Positions 1 to 6,248 of a stretch of DNA of 8,840 nt are shown one piece after another. Position numbers and translations under genes: made by a program. Below the pieces are notes generated by a model. That model ran no database searches. It saw only the letters and a program-made list of their open reading frames with translations, and was not told the origin of the DNA. The DNA comes from Gemmatimonadota bacterium (GTDB taxonomy: Bacteria; Gemmatimonadota; Gemmatimonadetes; Gemmatimonadales; Gemmatimonadaceae): positions 17,571-26,410 of the forward strand of contig PKVB01000097.1 in assembly GCA_003131365.1 (NCBI GenBank), written 5' to 3'. The stretch's first letter is position 1. The number at the start of each line of letters is the position of its first letter.

Positions 1-1460
1 CGTTCAGCTTCACGCGCGCCGCGCTCATAGACAAGGATCTCGAGGATGTGTCGGTCGTCCTCGAGAACGCGCTCATCGAAGGCCGCTTCTGGCTCCCCCG
101 ACGCCAGGAGATCGAGATTCGCCGCACAGGCTCGTGGCTCGACTACCCCGCGCGAGGAATCATCCGGGGCCGATGGGAGATCTGCTGCTACGAAGTGAAC
201 AAGGGAATTCCCGCCAGCTACTTCACGGGGCCGGAGATCGTGATGGCGCCGTCGGCGGAGAGAACACTGCACCCCTTTCCGTTCGTCGGCCACATTCTGG
301 ATTCGCTGCCTCCGGATGTGAGAGCGGTCACCGACGAGGACGTGAAGAAGGTCCAGGAGGAAGCGCGCGCCCTCGTCCGCGCGCAGGCACTGGCTCGCAG
401 CCGGAGCTTCGCCTTCTCGGCACGGCACGTCTCCGACATCGCGCGATTCAACCGGGTCGAAGGTCTCGGCCTTGGGAGCGGATTCCTTCAGCGTGTCGGG
501 GCGGGTTCTGCCGTCGCGGCATCCGGCCGCTATGGGTTCAGCGACAATCAATTCAAGGGGCGCGGTGCGCTGGAATACCGCACGGGAGCAGGATCCTCGC
601 TCATACTCGCCGCGGAACGCCAGTACCGAGATGTGAGCGATGAGCAGGAAACTTCACTGGTGCGTAACACCATCGCGGCGCAGGAATTCGGCAGCGACTA
701 CACGGACACCTACGACGCGCAGGCTCTCTCTCTCTCCGGATCTGTGGCGCGGCTCGGATGGCGGCCTTCGTTCGAGCTCGCCTACGAGCGGCACGAACCG
801 CTGGCTGTTCACACCCGACCGGCGAACGGCAGCCTTGAGCCCACGATACCGGCGCTCTCTCTGCACGAGAGTCGGCTGACAGTGGGACTGGACAGAGGGG
901 CAACGCTGACTTTCGCCGGCTACGAGCTCGGGGCGCACCTATCTGTAAGCGCCATCCGCAGGGCGAGCCCCGCCAACTCACAACCCGGCGATTTCCTCAG
1001 GCCGTCGCTCGAGCTCGATCTCCAGAAGCCGTTCGGCTCGACCCGGCTTCTCTTTCACACAATCGCCGCAGGAGTTTTCAGTGGCGACACGCTGCCAGCG
1101 CAACACCTCGTCTACCTCGGTGGTCCAACCAGCGGCCCGGGCTACGACTTTCACGAATTCGTCGGACGGGGCGGCGTGAGCCAAAGGATCGAGTACCGCT
1201 TCCTCGCGCCGTTTTTCGGGATTCCGCTGGGCAGATTCGGCCGCGCGCCAGGGACGGTCACCCTCGCTCCCTTCGCGACAACGGTGTGGATAGACCGCTC
1301 CGCCGATTTCAAGCCGTCGCGACAGGGCTGGTATCCCGGCGTCGGACTCGGCGCGCTTACCCTTTTCGATGTGCTGCGCTTGGACGTCGCGCGTGGCCTG
1401 CGCAACGGACGCTGGACGTTTTCGGTCGACATCGGACGCGATTTCTGGAGCGTGCTCTAG
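1..1460 (+). CDS. Outer-membrane β-barrel protein, 5'-truncated by the window edge
   Basis: The reading frame is open from the first bases of the window (codons from base 3) to a TAG stop at 1458-1460. A GTG at 48 could be taken as a start, but coding continues in frame upstream (it reads FSFTRAALIDKDLEDV), so the true start is outside. The first ~130 residues look like a soluble, probably periplasmic, domain with the pattern WLPRRQEIEIRR and GIIRGRWEI. From about base 430 the protein begins with an ARFNRVEGLGLGSG segment and then alternates hydrophobic and polar residues with many Gly, Tyr and Arg, as in a β-barrel. Near the end, the GGPTSGPGYDF segment recalls the conserved Gly-rich stretch of Omp85/surface-antigen barrels, and the chain ends in a strand (FSVDIGRDFWSVL). 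Candidates are an Omp85/surface-antigen-like or DUF5686-like protein. Substrate and role cannot be told from the sequence. It is co-directional with the next gene, 130 bp apart, with a stem-loop between them. Confidence 0.75.
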   Translation, partial: FSFTRAALIDKDLEDVSVVLENALIEGRFWLPRRQEIEIRRTGSWLDYPARGIIRGRWEICCYEVNKGIPASYFTGPEIVMAPSAERTLHPFPFVGHILDSLPPDVRAVTDEDVKKVQEEARALVRAQALARSRSFAFSARHVSDIARFNRVEGLGLGSGFLQRVGAGSAVAASGRYGFSDNQFKGRGALEYRTGAGSSLILAAERQYRDVSDEQETSLVRNTIAAQEFGSDYTDTYDAQALSLSGSVARLGWRPSFELAYERHEPLAVHTRPANGSLEPTIPALSLHESRLTVGLDRGATLTFAGYELGAHLSVSAIRRASPANSQPGDFLRPSLELDLQKPFGSTRLLFHTIAAGVFSGDTLPAQHLVYLGGPTSGPGYDFHEFVGRGGVSQRIEYRFLAPFFGIPLGRFGRAPGTVTLAPFATTVWIDRSADFKPSRQGWYPGVGLGALTLFDVLRLDVARGLRNGRWTFSVDIGRDFWSVL

Positions 1461-1522
1461 GCGGGAAGAAAGGGAGCCAGGCTGGGTCGTTATCGAACGG
1501 CGTGCACCGTCGTCCTTCATAC

Positions 1523-1559
1523 GGGGGAGTACCTAGATAACCAGGAATCTGGGACCCCC
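1523..1559 (+). promoter_or_regulatory. Intergenic stem-loop (terminator or 5'-UTR structure)
   Basis: GGGGG at 1523-1527 pairs with CCCCC at 1555-1559. CCTAGAT at 1532-1538 pairs with ATCTGGG at 1547-1553 with one G-U wobble. An asymmetric internal loop (AGTA against A) separates the two helices and the apical loop is AACCAGGA. Only three T follow (1560-1562), so it is a weak match to an intrinsic terminator. It lies 62 bp after the upstream stop and 31 bp before the start of the TPR lipoprotein. It could therefore end the upstream transcript, form a leader structure, or, as a partly palindromic site, be an operator. I cannot choose between these. The rest of the 1461-1590 gap shows no convincing -35/-10 pair. 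Confidence 0.4.
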
Positions 1560-1590
1560 TTTCGACCCCACATCAGCAGCTAGGCATTCC

Positions 1591-3393
1591 ATGCGCTCAT
1601 TCCTCGAACTTCGCCGAGTCTCGTTGACGCTCGCGAGTCTCACGGTACTGGCGGGTTGCGCCACAGCCACCAGGCGCACAGCAGTCAGTAGCGGCGTCCC
1701 GCCTATCCGATCCAGCGAGGCAGCGCAGCCAGGACTTCAAAAAGACGCGCTTGTCCGGGCGGCAAGCGCGTATGACGCGGGCGATTATCCCTTAGCTGGT
1801 ACATTGTTCGAGGCAATAGTCACGCAAGACCCGTCGCCAGCTTCCATCGCGGTTTTCCGCCTCGCGACTCTCCGTTCGTGGGACGGCCGGCTCGACGAGT
1901 CGGTAGCCCTATATCGGCGCTACATAGCTCTGGAGCCGGGCGACGCGGAAGGGCGTCTCGCACTGGCTCGTACCCTGGCGTGGCAAGGGCAATACGCTTC
2001 GGCGATCGCGACCTACGATTCGCTGATAGCCACCAATCAGGGCTCCCGCGGCGCCGTGATCGGCCGTGCTCAAACGCTCGCCTGGGCCGGTCGGTTGAGC
2101 GAAGCGATTGCCATCTACAAGAGTTGGATCCGCGATCACCCCACAGACCGCAACGCATCGATCGATTACGCGCGCGCACTCGCCTGGAACGGCCAGTACG
2201 ACGAGGCCGAAGCCATGTACGCAGAGTTGGCCAGAACTGGCAACGCTGCCGCGAAAAAGGGCTTGGCGCGTGTGATCGGGTGGCGAGGTGAGCTGGATCG
2301 GAGCGAGCAGACTTGGCGACAGGTTCTCGTGACCGACCCTCAGGATCCCGAGGCCCTCACCGGGCTTGCACAGGTTCTCAGCTGGCAGGGGCGCCAGACC
2401 GACGCTGAGTCGGCGCTCCAGCTGGCGTTGCGGGCAAATCCTGCCTACGGCGATGCGCGCACGTTACTCCGCTGGGTACAGGCCGACCTCAGACCGAGTG
2501 CGACGTTAACCGCGGTCGGCATCAATGACAGCGACCACAATCGCGCGACGGTTCTCTCCGTTGACTACCTGGCACGCGCCTGGTGGAACGGCGCGATTGG
2601 AGGCCGGTACACGGAACGCAGCGCGAATTTCGCGGCGATCGATTCGCGCGCGGATGCCGTCAACCTTTTCGCGCGGTGGCAACCCGGCTCCAGCTCATGG
2701 CAGCTTCGCGCCGATGGTGGAGTCACCAGACATTCATCCACGTTCTTCCCGGCGACGAATCCCCAGCGGACGATCGGTAGCGGTGCTCTGCGCGTTACCG
2801 GAAACGTTGGGCGAGCGCTCACCGTTGGAATCAGTGGCTCACGAGCGCCTTTCGATGAGACGGCGCTGCTGATCGCCAACGGTGTCGTCAGTTCGGATCT
2901 TGCCGGTGAGGCCACGGTCGCCTTGCCAGCGCGTTTCACGCTCTCCGGCGCGGCGAGCCACGCGCGAATGACCGGGGGCACACGCGAGAACGCGCGGAAC
3001 GCGTTCTCGTCCACCGTCCGGTGGGCCCACAGCCGGAACTGGAGTCTCGCTGTTGGCGGGCGCCAATTCGGCTACGACACGACGTCGGCGGATGGCTATT
3101 TCGCGCCACGGCGGTACACTCTCGCAGAGGCAAGCGGTCGCGGACGCATCGGCGGTCAGCTCGGCTGGAATGCGGACGCAGATGTTGGACTCGGCCGGCA
3201 GAGCATCGAGTTCTTTGGTTCCAGCGGGGGCTCGCGTCTCGCCGAGCGTGCTGCGATGTCGTTGGGGTATCGCTTCGATCCGGCTCGCGAAGTCAGCGCC
3301 GCTGGTGCCTACGCGAACGTAGCCGGACCGGGCCAGACGGGAAGCGAGTACAAGTGGTACACGTTCTCGCTGCGAGCGCGATTGGGATTCTAG
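1591..3393 (+). CDS. TPR lipoprotein with C-terminal outer-membrane β-barrel (exopolysaccharide-exporter-like)
   Basis: The 600-residue protein starts at ATG 1591, with a weak TAGG ribosome site 6 bases upstream. Residues 1-22 form a lipoprotein signal with an L-A-G-C lipobox, putting the lipid anchor at Cys23. Residues ~53-298 are about seven TPR units. Six carry a Trp-x-Gly at the helix turn (W97, W131, W165, W199, W231, W265), spaced 34, 34, 34, 32 and 34 residues, giving a regular solenoid. Residues ~300-600 alternate in β-barrel fashion, with a Y-F-A-P-R-R-Y segment (503-509) like the barrel of BcsC/YaiO-type proteins, and end in a strand closing on Phe600. In known families (BcsC, PgaA, PelB), a periplasmic TPR scaffold feeds a barrel that exports a polysaccharide. 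That role is inferred here from architecture only. The gene is convergent with a TPR-glycosidase gene 32 bp away. A YaiO-like protein of unknown function is the main alternative. Confidence 0.75.
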   Translation: MRSFLELRRVSLTLASLTVLAGCATATRRTAVSSGVPPIRSSEAAQPGLQKDALVRAASAYDAGDYPLAGTLFEAIVTQDPSPASIAVFRLATLRSWDGRLDESVALYRRYIALEPGDAEGRLALARTLAWQGQYASAIATYDSLIATNQGSRGAVIGRAQTLAWAGRLSEAIAIYKSWIRDHPTDRNASIDYARALAWNGQYDEAEAMYAELARTGNAAAKKGLARVIGWRGELDRSEQTWRQVLVTDPQDPEALTGLAQVLSWQGRQTDAESALQLALRANPAYGDARTLLRWVQADLRPSATLTAVGINDSDHNRATVLSVDYLARAWWNGAIGGRYTERSANFAAIDSRADAVNLFARWQPGSSSWQLRADGGVTRHSSTFFPATNPQRTIGSGALRVTGNVGRALTVGISGSRAPFDETALLIANGVVSSDLAGEATVALPARFTLSGAASHARMTGGTRENARNAFSSTVRWAHSRNWSLAVGGRQFGYDTTSADGYFAPRRYTLAEASGRGRIGGQLGWNADADVGLGRQSIEFFGSSGGSRLAERAAMSLGYRFDPAREVSAAGAYANVAGPGQTGSEYKWYTFSLRARLGF

Positions 3394-3399
3394 GCGCGA

Positions 3400-3421
3400 C
3401 GGCTGCGGTTCGCCGCGGCCG
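3400..3421. terminator. GC-rich hairpin with TTCG loop between convergent genes
   Basis: CGGCTGCGG (3400-3408) and CCGCGGCCG (3413-3421) form a 9-bp helix with one G-U wobble, closed by a TTCG tetraloop (3409-3412). It occupies most of the 32-bp gap between the two stop codons (TAG ending at 3393 and, on the minus strand, TAG at 3428-3426). No T-tract follows on either strand, so it is not a textbook intrinsic terminator. It may act as a bidirectional 3'-end barrier or a transcript stabiliser. Confidence 0.5.
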
Positions 3422-3425
3422 CGTG

Positions 3426-6179
3426 CTACCGTGCGGGAGGATGATCCGGGATTCCCGCGAAAGTCCGCTGCATCGCTGCGAACAGAGGTTTGACCTCCGC
3501 ATACCACTGTGGGGTTTCCCACGGTGGCCAGCTCCACGTGGGAGGCTCGGCAAATCTCGATGTTCCCGCGCCACGCGGGAGATTGTCGCCGCCTGAGCTC
3601 GGGTTGGACGGATCATAGCTCTCGACGACAAACCGGAAGCCGTCGGTAACGGCAGCGTCGACCTCACCAGTGACCGGGTTGCCAAACAGGACGCTCCGCG
3701 ACGAAGGATCCGTCACTTGGAGCATCGCCCATGGCAGGCGTATTTCTATCACGCCGGTGGTTGTGTCGGCGAACCAGTCTGCCAGAGAATTGTCGGCCTG
3801 TCGGGAATAGAGCAGCCTGTTCCGATCATATCCGATTGGCGGAAAGATTCTCCCGTCGCGCGCGATGCGCCGCCGGTTCGTGACGACGACGAGCGAGTCC
3901 CATTGGCCCGCGTCGTTCGCCACTGTGCGGAAAGGGCGGTTATATACGTACTGCGTCGCATTGGGCTGGCTCCCGGGAATCTGCACCGGGCGGTAGAGAT
4001 TGTAGGGATGGTCCACGAGAACCTGACTCGCTGCGGGTCCTGCCAGGTCGACGACGAATTCCAGTCCGGTCGGCACCCGTGATCCCGTGTTTGGCAACCG
4101 CTTGTCGCCCAGGTCGCGCCGATAGGTGTCGATACCGATTTGATAGTGAGCGTGCGCCCAGTCGATCCGGCCTACATCGAGCCGCAGGTACACGTAGGCT
4201 TCGTCCTGCGCGACTCGCAGCGATTTGAGCCGCATCGCCGCCGAAATCTTCGTTTGGGTATTCATTGCCTCGTAGAGGATAGGCCGGCCGCGCCAATCGG
4301 CGGTGTCACCGTCGATCTCTATCGAGGATTCCTTGCGACCTGCCCGCATTGCGATGACACCGTAGTTCTCTTCCGCGTCGAGCGCATTAAGCCAGAGTCT
4401 CTTTCGTTCGAGGGGATACTCGAAGTCGATGACGATCCAGTTCTTCTTGAACCATTCGTCGATCAGCGCGAACAATCCTGCTCCAGCCGCTCCCGATGCG
4501 TAGATGTCCCGCGTCAGCCGCGCGTCTGCGAGCGCCTGCTCTTGTTCAGAAAGCCCGCCGTGATTCCATCCCTGCGGCTGGAAATGCGCGTTTCCGCGCG
4601 ACGACGGCACGCCATACTCGCTGATCACGACGGGCATGTCACCGTGGTGGGCAATGAGCTCGCGAAGATAGCCGAAGTAGTTGCTCGGGCCCTCGGGAGA
4701 GCGCGCCTTCGAGTATCCGGGATCGACGACGAGAAACTCGGGGTAGTAGGGGTAGGCGTGGTAGGAAGCGAACACACCTGCGGGGAACGCAGTTGTCCCC
4801 CGCATCTTCACCGCATCGAGGCCGACGACGTCGTTGTCGTACTCCTTCGACTTCTCCACTATCTTCTCGCCGCGCGCCGTTAACAGCTCGATCTCCTGAA
4901 CCTTTCCGGTCTCGGTTGGATGCGTCAGGGGGTCCAGCGTCGGCCAATTCGTATATGCGATTGGCCTCTGCGCGTTATAGCGGTCCATCTCGAACGACGC
5001 GAGGTAATCGCACTGTTCGGCAAGCCACGTCTCGAGCGGATTGCCGGCGGCGATGGTGATGTATCGGCCGCGATAGCTCGTCTTGTCCGGCTGAAGGGCG
5101 TTGTAAGCCACGACCGAGTACGGCTCCCACTCTCGCCCGATGATGTAGCCAAGCGTCCAGGGCGAGACGTCCGCGAGGTACGCACCGCTGGCGTGGCCCG
5201 GAGACGGCGGAATCACCGCGTCGCCGTGAATCAGCGAGACGACACGCTCCATCTCGCTGTGAAACTGAGCCAGCCATTGAGGATCGTCGTACTTCTCCTC
5301 CTCCTGGCCAGGGGGCAGCTCCGTCCAGACGCCGTGAATCAACCAGATTGGGTGCGCCGGGTGAGCGAGATTCCAGTTTCTCAGTGCGCCGTAGAAATGC
5401 GGCGGATGCACGGTGTAGACACGAATCGCGTTCGCGCCCATGTCGGCGATGATGGCAATCCACCGCTCGTAGGTGCTGTCGTTCGATGGAAATTCCGATG
5501 GGAATTTTCCCGGGAGAGCGGCACCCAGATTCACGGCCTTGATCCACATCGGCGCCCATTGGCCGGTTCCTTTCCGGACTTCGATGACGCGCCGCCCGGT
5601 TCTCGCCACCAGAATTGTCGTGGCTGGTCTCACCTGAGGGGGCAGCACCACGTCCGAGAGCAGCTCCGGGATTCGGGCAAGATACGAGAGCGCGGTCGAA
5701 TCACGGGGTACGATCCGCAGGGCACGCTCAAAACTGCGGCGGGCGACCGTGAGGTCTCCTGTTCTGTACGCGGCCATGCCCGCTCCGGCGACTGCATCGT
5801 AGGAGGTCGAGTCGGCTACGATGGCGCGAGCGAAAAATGCCCGCGCTTCTGGCAGTGATCCCCCCCGCATGGCCGCGTAGCCCGCACCGGTGAGCGCACC
5901 TGGTTCGCTGGGACAAAGCGCGATTGCTCGTTTGAACTCGCTCGCGGCCGTGGCAATGTCGTTCGTTCTGTATGCTGCCCAGCCTCGTTCAATCGCTTGT
6001 CTCGCATCCGGGAGCGCTAGGCAGGTCGTCTGAGCCAGGGCGGGAGCAGCTGCTGCCGCACCGAGAAATATCGAGATGCCAAAGAAAAAGAGGCGTGTCC
6101 GTTCACGCAGGGGCAGGTCGAGAAACCGGATGAGAGGGGGACGCATACCTCTCGGACGAAGGGCTGAAGCGGGTGTCAC
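3426..6179 (-). CDS. Secreted TPR / clan GH-A glycosidase-like / CBM9-like protein
   Basis: The 917-residue protein starts at GTG 6179, chosen because GGTGA (6188-6184), complementary to the 16S rRNA 3' end, sits 4 bases upstream. An ATG at 6146 (residue 12) is the alternative start, but its GAGG is almost touching it. Residues ~30-49 are a hydrophobic Sec signal with ALA|Q cleavage after residue 49. Residues ~57-170 form three TPRs. Residues ~205-600 look like a (β/α)8 barrel of clan GH-A: IRVYTV (β2), GYIIGREWEP with predicted acid/base Glu350, YHAYPYYP (473-480), and VVISEYG with predicted nucleophile Glu521, then a DEW segment (574-576) near the last strand. Residues ~618-880 resemble a CBM9/DOMON-like sugar-binding sandwich (IDGDTADWRGRP). 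It probably acts on an envelope or extracellular glycan as a hydrolase or transglycosidase (GH2/GH5/GH72-like). The exact family and substrate are not readable. It is convergent with the exporter-like gene and divergent from the ATPase gene. Confidence 0.75.
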   Translation of the reverse strand: MTPASALRPRGMRPPLIRFLDLPLRERTRLFFFGISIFLGAAAAAPALAQTTCLALPDARQAIERGWAAYRTNDIATAASEFKRAIALCPSEPGALTGAGYAAMRGGSLPEARAFFARAIVADSTSYDAVAGAGMAAYRTGDLTVARRSFERALRIVPRDSTALSYLARIPELLSDVVLPPQVRPATTILVARTGRRVIEVRKGTGQWAPMWIKAVNLGAALPGKFPSEFPSNDSTYERWIAIIADMGANAIRVYTVHPPHFYGALRNWNLAHPAHPIWLIHGVWTELPPGQEEEKYDDPQWLAQFHSEMERVVSLIHGDAVIPPSPGHASGAYLADVSPWTLGYIIGREWEPYSVVAYNALQPDKTSYRGRYITIAAGNPLETWLAEQCDYLASFEMDRYNAQRPIAYTNWPTLDPLTHPTETGKVQEIELLTARGEKIVEKSKEYDNDVVGLDAVKMRGTTAFPAGVFASYHAYPYYPEFLVVDPGYSKARSPEGPSNYFGYLRELIAHHGDMPVVISEYGVPSSRGNAHFQPQGWNHGGLSEQEQALADARLTRDIYASGAAGAGLFALIDEWFKKNWIVIDFEYPLERKRLWLNALDAEENYGVIAMRAGRKESSIEIDGDTADWRGRPILYEAMNTQTKISAAMRLKSLRVAQDEAYVYLRLDVGRIDWAHAHYQIGIDTYRRDLGDKRLPNTGSRVPTGLEFVVDLAGPAASQVLVDHPYNLYRPVQIPGSQPNATQYVYNRPFRTVANDAGQWDSLVVVTNRRRIARDGRIFPPIGYDRNRLLYSRQADNSLADWFADTTTGVIEIRLPWAMLQVTDPSSRSVLFGNPVTGEVDAAVTDGFRFVVESYDPSNPSSGGDNLPRGAGTSRFAEPPTWSWPPWETPQWYAEVKPLFAAMQRTFAGIPDHPPAR

Positions 6180-6188
6180 CGTGTCACC
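6173..6188. repeat. Tandem 8-bp repeat at a translation start
   Basis: GTGTCACC occurs twice in a row (6173-6180 and 6181-6188). On the minus strand this reads GGTGACAC twice. One copy supplies the ribosome-binding GGTGA and the other supplies the GTG start codon of the glycosidase-like gene. The two GTG codons are 8 bases apart and so in different frames. GGTGTCACC is also nearly palindromic. Confidence 0.6.
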
Positions 6189-6248
6189 TTGATTTCGCGA
6201 GAATTGATTTGCCCATTGGGTGCGGGATGACGCAACATAGCTTGAGGC
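6180..6248. promoter_or_regulatory. Divergent intergenic region, presumed two-way promoter
   Basis: These 69 bp separate the divergent starts of the glycosidase-like gene (minus) and the ATPase-NUDIX gene (plus), so both promoters should lie here or inside the opposite gene. A TTGATT at 6204-6209 could be a -35 element on the plus strand, but no good -10 is found at the right distance. The assignment rests on gene layout rather than on a clear motif. The plus-strand gene has GAGG (6244-6247) only 1 base before its ATG, an unusually short spacing. Confidence 0.3.
6184..6190 (-). promoter_or_regulatory. Ribosome binding site of the glycosidase-like gene
   Basis: On the minus strand AAGGTGA (6190-6184) precedes the GTG start at 6179 by 4 bases. 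GGTGA is fully complementary to the UCACC near the 3' end of 16S rRNA. This decides the GTG start over the ATG at 6146. Confidence 0.55.

Noticed and set aside
48..50. GTG as the start of the left-edge gene
   Set aside because: The same frame is open back to the first bases and reads as normal protein, so the gene is truncated by the window rather than starting here.
978..1520. 180-codon minus-strand open frame opposite the left β-barrel gene
   Set aside because: Antisense to a convincing β-barrel C-terminus. No motif and no plausible start signal.
2839..3537. 232-codon minus-strand open frame spanning the convergent junction
   Set aside because: It overlaps the β-barrel part of the TPR lipoprotein and the end of the glycosidase-like gene. 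The composition is that of a GC-rich shadow (Arg, Ser, Pro).
4140..4883. 247-codon plus-strand open frame inside the glycosidase-like gene
   Set aside because: Also an antisense shadow of the same gene, with no motif, no ribosome site and no domain-like composition.
4920..5858. 312-codon open frame on the plus strand opposite the glycosidase-like gene
   Set aside because: It is codon-aligned antisense to a gene with clear domains and signal peptide. High third-position GC keeps such frames open. The translation is Arg/Val-rich with no recognisable motif.
6204..6232. σ70-type promoter with TTGATT as -35
   Set aside because: At 17 bp spacing the -10 position reads ATGACG, a poor match, so I did not call a specific promoter.
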